Shown: positions 16,925-26,703, numbered from the stretch's first letter. The stretch: 64,000 nucleotides of DNA from Bacteroides oleiciplenus YIT 12058 (GCF_000315485.1 NZ_JH992940.1:1152164-1216163); one strand, 5' to 3'. Notes: generated from the sequence alone by a model not told the origin. Made by a program: numbers and translations.

Positions 16925-19900
16925 ATGAAAACAAAAAATCTATTTCTATCCTTATTTCTATTATTCATAATAGGTAACTTGCACCCTTTACGTGCCCGCA
17001 CTCCGCAAGAAAAAGAGATGAAAGCCTATCTTCTGGTATATTTCAAAGATACTGATCATGACCTTCACATGGCTATCAGTCCTGATGGATATACTTTCAC
17101 CGATATAAACAACGGAAATCCTGTCATGCTGGGAGACACCATCGCCCTGCAAAAAGGTATACGCGACCCTCATATTTATCGTGGTCCAGACGGTGCCTTC
17201 TATCTGACGATGACGGATCTGCATATCTACGCTCAAAAAGAAGGTTTACGTGAAGAAGAGTGGATGCGTCCGAAAGACGAATATGGCTGGGGGAATAACC
17301 GAGCATTAGTATTAATGAAATCGCACGACCTGATTCACTGGACACGTACCAACATCCGCATCGATCAATTGTCACCCGAATTGGGTGAGATAGGCTGTGC
17401 ATGGGCTCCAGAAACTATCTATGATGAAGAAAAAGGGAAAATGATGATTTATTTCACTATGAGATTCAGAAATGAAGAAGCTAAAATGTACTATGTATAT
17501 ACCAATGAAGATTTCAACAAGATAGAATCTCTGCCTACCTTATTGTTCGACCATCCTCAAAAAGATATTTCGGCCATAGACGGTGATATTACCAAAATCG
17601 GGAATAAATACCATCTGTTCTACGCATGCAACAAAGGAATCATGAAAGCTGTATCTGACAAGCTGACCGGCGATTATCAATTTGACCCGACATTTTATGA
17701 TTCGGAAGAGAAATCATGTGAAGCCCCCAATGTATGGAAGCGAATCGGCGAAGATAAATGGGTACTGATGTATGACATCTTCGGAATCAAGCCCAACAAC
17801 TTCGGTTTTAGAGAAACTTCTGATTTCAAGCATTTCACAGACTTAGGACGTTTTAATGAAGGAGTAATGAAAGCCACCAATTTCAATATGCCCAAGCACG
17901 GAGCTGTGATACAGTTGACGGAGAAAGAAGCAAACGACCTGTGCAAATATTGGAACTGTCCTATAAGCTTCGGAGAAACACTTCCAGCACAAGAGTATCC
18001 CAAAGTTATCTTACGGGGAGACTATGCCGATCCTACCATTCTCCGAGACGGAAAAGATTTCTATATGACTCATTCCGCCTTTGTTTACGCACCAGGATTT
18101 CTGATTTGGCACTCTACCGACCTCATAAACTGGCAGCCTCTTGTGCGAACAATGACTGACATCACAGGTTCTGCTTACGCACCCGACCTGGTAAAGCATG
18201 GTGACACTTATTATATTTATTATCCATCTAACGGAACTAATTATGTGATTTGGGCAAAAGATATTAAAGGTCCCTGGAGCAAGCCTGTTGATTTGAAACT
18301 GCATCGCTATATCGATCCGGGACACATTGTGGGTGAAGACGGAAAGCGTTATCTACATCTCAACAGAGGTGATATGATACAGCTCACCGATGATGGCCTG
18401 GCTACTGTCGGAGAAGTATTCCACACATACAGTGGCTGGCAATACCCGGAAGATTGGGATGTGGAATGCTTCTGTCTTGAATCACCTAAACTGACTTACA
18501 AAGACGGTTATTACTATCTAACTAGTGCAGAAGGCGGCACGGCCGGACCTGCAACCAGTCACATGGTAGTCTCAGCCCGGTCGAAAAGCGTAAAAGGTCC
18601 TTGGGAGAACTCGCCTTATAATCCAATCGTACATACCTATTCAGCCAGCGAACAATGGTGGTCAAAAGGGCATGGGACATTGATTGATGATGCAGAAGGC
18701 AATTGGTGGATGGTTTATCATGCCTATGAGAACGGAGCATATACGTTGGGGCGCCAGACTCTTATAGAGCCTGTAGAATGGCTCAACGACGGGTGGTTCC
18801 GCTCTATGCAAACACACAAACCGGTTCATCCGACAGAGATTCCGGCAGAACCAAGCATGGAACTTTCTGATGATTTCAATTCAGAAGAATTAAGTATCCA
18901 GTGGACAACCTGGGGAAAGTATAACCGACAGGATTTTGAGTTAAAAGATGGCAAGTTGTATATACAGGGAAAAGGTACATCACCTAAAGATAGCCGCTTG
19001 CTGCTGGTCACGGTTCCTGATAAGTCGTATCAGATAGAGACCCAAGTTGATTTAATGAATTCCGGCACAGGCGGATTGGTTCTATATTACAACGAAAAAG
19101 CATTTGCCGGAATCGTGTCCGACGGGAAGCAATTCATTGTTTATAAAAATGCAAACGAACAGGAAAAAGTACCCAACACTTTTGGCAAACACTTCTTCGT
19201 CAGAATTATCAATGAAAAGCATAACTGCACTTTACAAGTAAGCCGGGACGGCACACTGTGGGAAACCATAAAGAAGGATATAGACGTATCCGGATTTCAT
19301 CATAACAACTACCGGGGCTTCTATTCACTAAAAGCAGGGTTAATAGCAACCGGTGATGCGACGGTAGCTTTCAATGACTTCCGTTACACTCCTCTCACTA
19401 ACAAAAAAAATCCGGTTCTGAAAGGCCTTTATGCCGACCCTGAGATTCTATACTCACAAAAAGACAAAAAATACTATATTTATCCTACCAGTGACGGATA
19501 TAAGAACTGGGAAGGTTGGTACTTCAAAACCTTTTCATCGGATAATTTAAAGGACTGGAAAGATGAGGGTGTCATTTTAGATTTAAAGAAAGATGTTCCA
19601 TGGGCCGGCGGACGAGCATGGGCACCTTGTATCATAGAAAAGAAAGGACGGAAGAAGGGAGAATATAAATACTATTTCTATTATACCGGAGCCGGAAAAA
19701 TTGGAGTAGCCGTAGCCAATGAACCAACCGGCCCTTTTGTGGATTCAGGTGCTCCTTTGCTCGACCAAAGGCCTGAAGGCACCAATAGAGGAGCTGTAAT
19801 TGACCCTGATGTATTCCATGATCCTGTTTCCGGAAAAGATTATTTATATTGGGGAAACGGCTTTTTAGCTGTTGCAGAGTTGAACAAAGATATGATTTCT

Positions 19901-20305
19901 ATTAAAAAAAAGACACTGAAACTCTTGACGCCTCCTCAATACAGTGAAGGTACCTACGTTTTCTACCGGAAAGGTCTCTACTACTTTCTCTGGTCTAAGA
20001 ATGATACAAGAAGTGAAGACTATCAGGTTCGTTATGGCACTTCTAAATCTCCAACCGGACCTATAAGTATTCCCGAAAACAACCTGATACTTTCAAAGGT
20101 TCCCGAAAAAGGTATTTATGGAACGGGACATAATTCGGTACTGCAAATGCCGGGAACAGATGAATGGTATATAGTATATCATCGTTTCAATCGCCCGAAT
20201 GGAATAAAGATGGGACGGGACGCCGGATACAATAGAGAAGTATGTATAGATAAGATGGAGTTTAATGAAGATGGTAGTATAGTGCCTATAACTCCCCTAT
20301 TGTAA
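16925..20305 (+). CDS. Triple GH43-module glycosidase
   Basis: The 1126-residue secreted enzyme starts with a signal peptide (MKTKNLFLSLFLL...). It carries three five-bladed GH43-like modules. Module 1 covers about 25-335 with catalytic-base-like IRDPHIYRG, module 2 about 360-630 with YADPTILRDG, and module 3 about 830-1125 with YADPEILYS and VIDPDVFHDP. A concanavalin-like DUF1349 sandwich lies at about 645-825 (SDDFNSEELSIQWTTW). GH43 enzymes cleave arabinosides, xylosides or galactans. Each module has a start-of-blade Asp and a central Glu region, but the specificities cannot be predicted. It is probably controlled by the upstream propeller-AraC protein. Confidence 0.85.
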   Translation: MKTKNLFLSLFLLFIIGNLHPLRARTPQEKEMKAYLLVYFKDTDHDLHMAISPDGYTFTDINNGNPVMLGDTIALQKGIRDPHIYRGPDGAFYLTMTDLHIYAQKEGLREEEWMRPKDEYGWGNNRALVLMKSHDLIHWTRTNIRIDQLSPELGEIGCAWAPETIYDEEKGKMMIYFTMRFRNEEAKMYYVYTNEDFNKIESLPTLLFDHPQKDISAIDGDITKIGNKYHLFYACNKGIMKAVSDKLTGDYQFDPTFYDSEEKSCEAPNVWKRIGEDKWVLMYDIFGIKPNNFGFRETSDFKHFTDLGRFNEGVMKATNFNMPKHGAVIQLTEKEANDLCKYWNCPISFGETLPAQEYPKVILRGDYADPTILRDGKDFYMTHSAFVYAPGFLIWHSTDLINWQPLVRTMTDITGSAYAPDLVKHGDTYYIYYPSNGTNYVIWAKDIKGPWSKPVDLKLHRYIDPGHIVGEDGKRYLHLNRGDMIQLTDDGLATVGEVFHTYSGWQYPEDWDVECFCLESPKLTYKDGYYYLTSAEGGTAGPATSHMVVSARSKSVKGPWENSPYNPIVHTYSASEQWWSKGHGTLIDDAEGNWWMVYHAYENGAYTLGRQTLIEPVEWLNDGWFRSMQTHKPVHPTEIPAEPSMELSDDFNSEELSIQWTTWGKYNRQDFELKDGKLYIQGKGTSPKDSRLLLVTVPDKSYQIETQVDLMNSGTGGLVLYYNEKAFAGIVSDGKQFIVYKNANEQEKVPNTFGKHFFVRIINEKHNCTLQVSRDGTLWETIKKDIDVSGFHHNNYRGFYSLKAGLIATGDATVAFNDFRYTPLTNKKNPVLKGLYADPEILYSQKDKKYYIYPTSDGYKNWEGWYFKTFSSDNLKDWKDEGVILDLKKDVPWAGGRAWAPCIIEKKGRKKGEYKYYFYYTGAGKIGVAVANEPTGPFVDSGAPLLDQRPEGTNRGAVIDPDVFHDPVSGKDYLYWGNGFLAVAELNKDMISIKKKTLKLLTPPQYSEGTYVFYRKGLYYFLWSKNDTRSEDYQVRYGTSKSPTGPISIPENNLILSKVPEKGIYGTGHNSVLQMPGTDEWYIVYHRFNRPNGIKMGRDAGYNREVCIDKMEFNEDGSIVPITPLL

Positions 20306-20338
20306 TACATTCCATTTACGGTTACTATCCAGATGCGA

Positions 20339-21856
20339 TTAGGATATTTGTTTAGAGACGAGTGAATAGGCTTCCCCTATCAATGGGGCGGGATATTCAC
20401 AAATTTCCAATATCCTGATCGCATTATGTTCAGTTGCAATTCCTTCTTTCAGTTTATAGTCGAAAGATAAGACACCCTCCTTCACAGACTCACTGAAATA
20501 ATACAATTCATACTCTTGTTCCAGCATATCCGCCAGTTCAAGGTCGTGCGTGGAAACAAAGACTAAATTCCCGTTTTTCACCAGCCAGGACAGTACAGAC
20601 TTGGCTATGGCTATCCGTTCCTTAGTGTTTGTTCCACGAAACAGTTCATCGAGCAGGAACAAATGGTTGCCATTGTCACTTTCATCGATAAACTCTTTGA
20701 TGGTCGTCACTTCCTGCATAAAATAGCTCTTATTTTCCATCAGGTTATCTCCCTGGTGAATGGAAGACAACAATGACATTTGCAGGTCCGCTTCAAAAGT
20801 TTCTGCAAAACAGGTATGGAGTGCCTTTGCAGCCAACAGGTTCACTCCTATTGTCCGCATAAAGCAGGTTTTCCCGGCCATATTCGAGCCGGTTATCAAT
20901 GCCGACTTACCGTGCAGGACTAGGTCGTTCGAAACACAATTCTCTATCAGAGGATGATAAACAGACCGGATACGCAGCCTCTCGCCCACCTTGTTCTCTC
21001 CCGGCAGACAATAATAAGGTAAATTTTCCCTCAATATGGAGACTGAAAAGAGGGTATCCAAAAAGCCAATAAACTGGTAGATACCGTGAATGGCAGCAGA
21101 CTTCTCTTTGAATAGTTTGAAAGTTTTCCCCACTGCATAAGCCTCATGAAGAAAGAATATTCGGGCAAGTTCGGCTACAATATAGAACAGAATAGCCATA
21201 TCATTATCCAGTGTCATATTGAAACGGAAGTAGGAAATATACTTTTTCAGCCCTTCCACCTCCTTCAGATCATCAGCTATATGCGGGGCCACAGACGCAA
21301 ACTCCCGTTTCTGCGCCAACCGTTCAGCCTGCCTTATCATTTTAATCAATTGGGGAATTGAAAAAAAGTACCCTTGTATCTTTGGTTTGCAACGATAGTG
21401 CAACACGCCATTAGTGATGAAAGCAATGACAAACAGAGTCAGGAAATATCCCGAATGGGTAATCAGAGTCAAAGCAAGAAACAAGAACGGCAGGAAACGG
21501 CAAATGCTGATACCTTTCATCTCCTTACGGGAAATCTCCACATTGTTCCCCTCAATAATAGATACAATGGAGTAAGCGTCCGGCTTATTCAGTTTCTTCA
21601 ATGTCTTAGACAGGAAATCGCGCAATTCCGTATTTGCGGACAGTGAACTGAGCAAAGCCTCCTGCTTTCCAATGCCTGAAACTTTGTCCGACAACAAAAG
21701 ATAATACAGGTATTGCCGACCGATGGATGAATTACAATAATCTATTTCTGCAAACAGATCATCCAGATTTAAATCATCAACACAATTAGCGGGCAATCCC
21801 GTTTCACTCTCTTCGGTTCTATAAAGGAAATAATTAGCGATTTCTGACATAAACAA
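20339..21856 (-). CDS. MutS-family ATPase with membrane segments
   Basis: The 505-residue protein has a MutS-like core/lever region and a C-terminal MutS ATPase. Walker A is GSNMAGKT, Walker B is LFLLDELFRGTN, and the following switch is VFVSTHDLELADM. The mismatch-recognition N-terminal domains of MutS1 are absent. Residues about 118-160 are strongly hydrophobic (CRFLPFLFLALTLI, then FLTLFVIAFITNGVL) and look like two membrane helices, unusual for a DNA repair ATPase. It belongs to the MutS-related proteins common in Bacteroidetes whose function is unknown. It is convergent with the GH43 gene. A second ATG two codons in is an alternative start. Confidence 0.8.
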   Translation of the reverse strand: MFMSEIANYFLYRTEESETGLPANCVDDLNLDDLFAEIDYCNSSIGRQYLYYLLLSDKVSGIGKQEALLSSLSANTELRDFLSKTLKKLNKPDAYSIVSIIEGNNVEISRKEMKGISICRFLPFLFLALTLITHSGYFLTLFVIAFITNGVLHYRCKPKIQGYFFSIPQLIKMIRQAERLAQKREFASVAPHIADDLKEVEGLKKYISYFRFNMTLDNDMAILFYIVAELARIFFLHEAYAVGKTFKLFKEKSAAIHGIYQFIGFLDTLFSVSILRENLPYYCLPGENKVGERLRIRSVYHPLIENCVSNDLVLHGKSALITGSNMAGKTCFMRTIGVNLLAAKALHTCFAETFEADLQMSLLSSIHQGDNLMENKSYFMQEVTTIKEFIDESDNGNHLFLLDELFRGTNTKERIAIAKSVLSWLVKNGNLVFVSTHDLELADMLEQEYELYYFSESVKEGVLSFDYKLKEGIATEHNAIRILEICEYPAPLIGEAYSLVSKQIS

Positions 21857-21986
21857 TAGCTTTTTGATAGAATTTTATTCGCCTTCTTCCGTGTCAAGAC
21901 AGAAAGGAAACAACAAATCTATGAAAATCAAGTGAAAAAGCAATCATAATCCATCTCTTTTTCAATTGCAAATGGAAAAGAAAAAA

Positions 21987-22028
21987 GGGAGAAATTCTTT
22001 AGACGCAGAACGTCTAAGAATTTCTCCC
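21987..22028 (-). terminator. Strong intrinsic terminator for isochorismatase gene
   Basis: An 18-bp stem (GGGAGAAATTCTT...AAGAATTTCTCCC) with a five-base loop. On the minus strand it is followed by a run of T. Confidence 0.88.
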
Positions 22029-22057
22029 CCATTCAAACTAAAAAATCAGAGAAAAAT

Positions 22058-22783
22058 TTATCGTGTTTCTATTTCGTTCACCAGTTCGGCTGTTGTGTAA
22101 ACTCTCTCTCCTAAAAGATTAAAATTAATCCATGAAGCGTCATCAGCATTCATGTCTCCAATGATGGCCGAAGCTGTGGCATCAAAGACAACAGCCGCCT
22201 CAAACCCTCTTTCCTGCAATTCACGCAAGTGAGATTCTGCACATAAATTGCCGGACATTCCACAGATAATTACTTTATTGATTCCCCTTTTCCGCAACTG
22301 CAAAATAAGGTCATTGTTTTCCGGACCGAAAAGTTTATGCGGAGCAGTCACTATCACATTTTCTCCATCATTGATATAAGGTTTATATATGTCCAGCCAG
22401 TCCGCTCCCGAACCTTCAAACTCTTCTCCGGTAAGTTGCCCTTTTCTTTCGAACATTCCATTTTCGTGCATCATTTTCTCTACCGGTCCTTCAAATACCC
22501 ATTGATGGTCGTGCTTATAATAATAATGCGGTGAAATGAATACCAACATATTGCTCTTTGCCGCAACTTCAAAGATTTGACGCAAATGCTCTACAGTGCC
22601 ATTCTTTGTGATATTTTCACCGAAAAGTCCCCAACCTTTGCCTGCTTCACTCAAAAAATCATTCTGAGGATCAGTCATAACAATTGCCGTATGTTCATCA
22701 ATGATAAAGTCATCTTTAGCTTTCTTTTCCCGAACTTGTTTATTCGGAGCCATTCCCATAAATTCATCTGTCTTCATTGTCAT
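22058..22783 (-). CDS. Isochorismatase-like cysteine hydrolase
   Basis: A 241-residue protein of the isochorismatase/nicotinamidase superfamily. The catalytic Asp is in IVMTDPQNDFL, and the nucleophile Cys is in CGMSGNLCAESHLRELQERGF followed by the typical VFDATAS. The fold hydrolyses amides or vinyl ethers, and the substrate is unknown here. It is divergent from the degenerate serine-hydrolase gene across a 580-bp region with a large nested palindrome. A second ATG two codons in (MKTDEF) may be the real start. Confidence 0.85.
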   Translation of the reverse strand: MTMKTDEFMGMAPNKQVREKKAKDDFIIDEHTAIVMTDPQNDFLSEAGKGWGLFGENITKNGTVEHLRQIFEVAAKSNMLVFISPHYYYKHDHQWVFEGPVEKMMHENGMFERKGQLTGEEFEGSGADWLDIYKPYINDGENVIVTAPHKLFGPENNDLILQLRKRGINKVIICGMSGNLCAESHLRELQERGFEAAVVFDATASAIIGDMNADDASWINFNLLGERVYTTAELVNEIETR

Positions 22784-22989
22784 CTATTTTTTTTAGTTAA
22801 TACTCATGCAAATGCTTTTTCAAAGCCTGATTATTACTCCAAATAAGCATTTGCTTTTGACTTTGCAAAGGTCGGGTATTCCCAATACATATGAGATGAC
22901 GATTTTCCCCGAATGATAGGCTATTCTGCCCGAAGTGGAAAGGTGTACTACTACGTTTCTGCCACCTTACTACTCTTCTTTTTTTAGTT

Positions 22990-23083
22990 CCTTACTAAGA
23001 TTGTACGAGTTGTACAACTGGAGCAGCCTGAGTTGTACAACTGGAGCGGTACGAGTTGTACAACTCGTACAGTCTTGGTAGGC
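22990..23083. repeat. Three 23-bp palindromic units inside a larger inverted repeat
   Basis: AGTTGTACAACT occurs at 23008, 23031 and 23054, exactly 23 bp apart. The third copy is extended to a perfect 22-bp palindrome (23049-23070). The outer flanks (CTTACTAAGATTGTACGAG on the left, CTCGTACAGTCTTGGTAGG on the right) are imperfect inverted repeats, so the block can fold as one long nested hairpin. Confidence 0.8.
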
Positions 23084-23315
23084 ATCATAAAAAACAAAGG
23101 TAGTAAGATGACGAAGTTATGACAGTAAGTCGCGCACTGCGATGCTTATAGTTCATTTCTGAACCGTCATAAATAAATTCCTATAACAGCTATAGTACCT
23201 ATTAATATATAAGTTCTATAAATAATTAGTATAGCAAAAGCCCTTTTTAGTTCAATCGGGAACAATTGCATAGTTTATATGTTGTATCGTCATTTTCCCG
23301 CAGACCCAAACCGCC

Positions 23316-23323
23316 TACCTTTG
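23316..23323 (+). promoter_or_regulatory. Bacteroides -7 element for serine-hydrolase-like gene
   Basis: TACCTTTG fits TAnnTTTG and lies 40 bp before the ATG. Confidence 0.65.
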
Positions 23324-23363
23324 CAACATCGGAAATCAAAAATAAAACTCTGATAAAAATAGT

Positions 23364-24977
23364 ATGAAAAAGAAACTATTAACATTAGCAAGTTTGCTGA
23401 TATCGGGAACGATTTTGGCACAAGACGGAGGAACAATTATGAGGAAGTATGAAAATCAGTTGCCACAAGAAGGCAGAGGAAATGTACACGTAGCTTATCA
23501 GGGAAAAGCTATCGACCAGATGATTTATGAATTCATGGAAGAACAGGGAATACCGGGCATGACGCTCGCCATCGTGCAGGCTCCTTACATCCCCCGTGTA
23601 GTAGGTTACGGAGTAACGGATTTTGAAAAAGGAAATTTAGCAGCCGCTAAAACCCTTTGGCCTATCGGTCCGATCTCTCAGGGATTTGCAGCCGTAGCAA
23701 TCATGCAATTATACGAAAAGGGGAAATTGGACCTGAACGAGCCTATCGGAAAATACTTAAAAGATATTCCGAAAAGCTGGAAGAACATCCACATACTCCA
23801 ACTGATGCAACATAGTTCGGGTATTGCCGATTATCGTTCACAAAAGGGTTTCGACGTATCCGCCGATTATCAGCCCGCACAATTGATAGAAACCGTAAAA
23901 GCTATTCCGCTGGCTTTTGAACCGGGTACGGATGTGAAACAAAGCGCCACGAACTTCCTATTACTGACATCCATTATCGAAAAGGCAGGCAAGATGCCCT
24001 ACCACGATTTCGTTAAAAAGTATCAGATAGATTATCTTGGCTTACAACAGACTTACTTCGGAGAAGACCTTGCGAAAGTAAAGCAAGAGGACGTAACCAC
24101 TACCGCCAATGTGCACCAGACTTTCAAGAAAGATAAAGATTATATCAATCCATCGGAAACGACCATAGGATATATAGAAAAGGATGGTAAACTGGTAGCC
24201 GCCCCTGCCGTCAGCCCGACAGCCATGAAAGGCTTCTCCGATATATGGGCATCAGCCGAAAACGTCAGCCATTGGGATATCGGCCTTGCCGGAGGTGTAC
24301 TGATTGCCAAACCGGAAAACCGGGACGTCATCTATAAACCTACCAAACTTGCCAATGGGAAAGTGGTTCCCGCCGTGGCAGGCTGGCAGTTCTACAATCA
24401 CAAAGGATTGATGGACATCAAGGGAAATGTATCGGGACATTCAGTTTTCCTGAGTCGCTTCACAGATGCTTCGGAGTTGGTATGCGTCACCCTTCTTGCC
24501 AATAAGGAAGGTGTCGACCTGACCAATCTGGGACGCAAAATTGCTGCCGCCTTTGATAGCAACAAAATGGGCACAGGCGCTAATGACAATCTGCTTTATA
24601 CTTACGAAAGCCAGTTCAGCGTAGCCGAAACCATGACACGCATCGAGCAGACATTGAAAACAATGGGTATCCCTGTATTTGCCAAATTCGACCACGGAAA
24701 GAATGCCGAAGAGGTAGGTCTTGAACTCCGTCCGAACCAAGTGATTGTTTTCGGTTCACCCAAAGTGGGGACTAAACTGATGCAGGATAATCCAAGTATT
24801 TCCATTGAATTACCGTTAAAGATATCGGTATGGGAAGATAAAAACGGAAGCGTATGGGCCACATTCCCGCAAATGAAAATGATGGCAGCAGAATATGGGC
24901 TTACAGGAGAGCCGGTAATTGGAAAGATGCAGGAGTTGTTAGAAAAGATAGTTATTCAATCGGCGAATATATATTAA
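23364..24977 (+). CDS. Catalytically degenerate serine hydrolase fused to DUF302
   Basis: A 537-residue secreted protein with a signal peptide ending at ILAQ. Residues about 40-400 align with the serine beta-lactamase/esterase family (WPIGPISQGFAAVAIMQLYE, LMQHSSGIADY and SGHSVFLSRF are its landmarks). The catalytic residues are replaced: the SxxK position reads PISQ, the YxN position reads QSA, and HxG reads HSV. The C-terminal 125 or so residues form a DUF302 domain (VAETMTRIEQTLKTMGIPVF). It is probably a non-enzymatic binding protein. It is divergent from the isochorismatase-like gene. Confidence 0.8.
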   Translation: MKKKLLTLASLLISGTILAQDGGTIMRKYENQLPQEGRGNVHVAYQGKAIDQMIYEFMEEQGIPGMTLAIVQAPYIPRVVGYGVTDFEKGNLAAAKTLWPIGPISQGFAAVAIMQLYEKGKLDLNEPIGKYLKDIPKSWKNIHILQLMQHSSGIADYRSQKGFDVSADYQPAQLIETVKAIPLAFEPGTDVKQSATNFLLLTSIIEKAGKMPYHDFVKKYQIDYLGLQQTYFGEDLAKVKQEDVTTTANVHQTFKKDKDYINPSETTIGYIEKDGKLVAAPAVSPTAMKGFSDIWASAENVSHWDIGLAGGVLIAKPENRDVIYKPTKLANGKVVPAVAGWQFYNHKGLMDIKGNVSGHSVFLSRFTDASELVCVTLLANKEGVDLTNLGRKIAAAFDSNKMGTGANDNLLYTYESQFSVAETMTRIEQTLKTMGIPVFAKFDHGKNAEEVGLELRPNQVIVFGSPKVGTKLMQDNPSISIELPLKISVWEDKNGSVWATFPQMKMMAAEYGLTGEPVIGKMQELLEKIVIQSANIY

Positions 24978-25001
24978 GACAGAAACACAAAAATCAAGAT
25001 A

Positions 25002-25033
25002 AGAGGCTGCACTTCACACGTTGTGCAGCCTCT
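25002..25033. terminator. Bidirectional terminator between convergent genes
   Basis: AGAGGCTGCAC pairs exactly with GTGCAGCCTCT across a 10-base loop, between the convergent serine-hydrolase-like and glutamine synthetase genes. Confidence 0.8.
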
Positions 25034-25053
25034 GTTTATCTTAACTCAATCAT

Positions 25054-26556
25054 TTATCCGCAATGGAAGTACTTCTTCACCAATGCCAACATTGCATCCG
25101 GATTGTTCTGTATATCACTACGCAATGTCTTGTCATTATAAGAGCGCAGTTTACTAATAATTCCGTCAATCATTGCAGGGCTGAACACTCCGTACTGTTC
25201 AAAAGAAGCACGTTGTTTTTCCAGACAATCAGCAGAAGCGGCACAGCTATCGGGCAGTTGCGCCAGTTGCTTCAACTTGTCTTCATTCTCTTTCTTATGG
25301 ATATTCACATTTACATACGTCTTTTCTGCAATATCCAAAGCATTTTCCATCTCAAAACCATGACGGCAAGCCACCGCCAATCCGGCTATCAATTGATATA
25401 AATCTGCCGAACCGTCGGGAGAACGCATTTCTACAGTCTGTTTTTGCGTAGTGTCATAGTGACTCGGGGCTTCCAGCGGATTAGCCAACATACACATATC
25501 CGTCTTTGCCGACCAGCCCAACGGTACACGTACCAATACGGAACGGTTGCGATCGCCCCAACAGATATTTGTCGGCGCCTCCTGGTGCGGAACAAGGCGG
25601 AAATAAGAAGTAGGATTGGTATTGCCGAAAGCAGTAATAGAGGGTGCCAGTTCCATCATTCCGGCAATGGCTTTGCGGGCTGTCTCGGAAAGTACACCGT
25701 CTTTCAACATCTGATTCTGCCCGTCCTTCATGATACGCATATGTATATGCAGACCGGAGCCAGCTTTTCCTGTTGTGATTTTGGGCGCAAAGGTTATGTC
25801 GTATCCGTACTGATAAGCCAGGTTACGGATAACCCATTTAGCTATCATCAGTTGGTCGGCAGCATGGTCGGCACGTACCGGCAGAAATTCGATTTCATTC
25901 TGCTCATAGATTTTGCCATCGAGCGTGAAGTTACCCACTTCGGAATGGCCGTACTTGATTTGTCCGCCGGCTTGCGCGATATGCAACATGCAGTCCGTAC
26001 GGAAATCATTGAACTTGGCATAAGGAGCCGATTCATGATAACCACGCTGGTCGGTAGCCGGGAAGAGTTCGTCATCCTCTGATATTACATAATATTCCAA
26101 TTCGCCCATAGCCTGAAATTCCATCCCCGTCACATCGGTAAATGCCTGGCAGGCTTTCCGCAACGTGTATTCCGGAGAACTTTCCAACAATTCGCCGTCT
26201 TTATTGAAGTAAGAGCAAAGCATGGAAAGCGTAGTTGTCTCAGCAAAAGGATCAATGAAAGCGGTACTGAAACGAGGCACCACATACAAGTCACTGCTGC
26301 CCGCCTCGATGAACGAGAACAGGCTCGATCCATCTACACGTTCTCCGCAAGTGAGTATTGCATCGAGATAGGCAGCATCGTTAATAACAAAATTCAGTGT
26401 TTTCAATCGTCCGTCCGCAGCAGGATACATGAAGTTCACCATACGGATGTCATTCTCTTTGATATAGGAGATAATGTCTGCTTTCGTAAATTCGGAAGCT
26501 GGTTTTTGAAGGGCCGCCACCAATTGGTTGGCGCTCATTGATAGTTCTTGGTTCAT
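25054..26556 (-). CDS. glnA: Glutamine synthetase family protein (type I-like)
   Basis: A 500-residue ATP-dependent ligase making glutamine from glutamate and ammonium. It has an N-terminal beta-grasp domain (FMYPAADGRLKTLNFVI) and a catalytic domain with GELEYYV, SEVGNFTLDGKIYEQNEIEF, GSGLHIHM, and FRLVPHQEAPTNICWGDRNRS. The length suits a type I enzyme rather than the 730-residue GlnN type. I chose the ATG at 26556 because the -7 element at 26624-26631 lies inside any longer upstream frame. Function as a true glutamine synthetase or a related gamma-glutamyl ligase cannot be separated by eye. Confidence 0.82.
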   Translation of the reverse strand: MNQELSMSANQLVAALQKPASEFTKADIISYIKENDIRMVNFMYPAADGRLKTLNFVINDAAYLDAILTCGERVDGSSLFSFIEAGSSDLYVVPRFSTAFIDPFAETTTLSMLCSYFNKDGELLESSPEYTLRKACQAFTDVTGMEFQAMGELEYYVISEDDELFPATDQRGYHESAPYAKFNDFRTDCMLHIAQAGGQIKYGHSEVGNFTLDGKIYEQNEIEFLPVRADHAADQLMIAKWVIRNLAYQYGYDITFAPKITTGKAGSGLHIHMRIMKDGQNQMLKDGVLSETARKAIAGMMELAPSITAFGNTNPTSYFRLVPHQEAPTNICWGDRNRSVLVRVPLGWSAKTDMCMLANPLEAPSHYDTTQKQTVEMRSPDGSADLYQLIAGLAVACRHGFEMENALDIAEKTYVNVNIHKKENEDKLKQLAQLPDSCAASADCLEKQRASFEQYGVFSPAMIDGIISKLRSYNDKTLRSDIQNNPDAMLALVKKYFHCG

Positions 26557-26623
26557 AATACGTTGGTTGTTTTTTAAGTTTATTGTTATGGTCAACAAAA
26601 TATTGTCATGTAATGATTCCCCA

Positions 26624-26631
26624 CAAAGATA
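26624..26631 (-). promoter_or_regulatory. Bacteroides -7 element fixing glnA start
   Basis: TATCTTTG on the minus strand, 68 bp before the ATG at 26556. Confidence 0.65.
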
Positions 26632-26703
26632 ATATATATATAACAAACTATTTGCGTTTCCGTACTGTTTATAATAAGAAGAGTTACAATAAAAAACAAT
26701 GTT

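Larger units (their letters stand above)
22784..23363. other. Divergent intergenic region with nested palindrome
   Basis: A 580-bp gap between divergent genes. It holds the 23-bp repeat array (22990-23083) and a -7 element for the rightward gene at 23316-23323. I see no open reading frame with coding character and no tRNA-like fold. Confidence 0.6.

Noticed and set aside
25444..26082. 212-codon open frame antisense to glutamine synthetase
   Set aside because: It lies wholly inside the glnA gene on the other strand, has no promoter, and its residues follow the codon pattern of the real gene.
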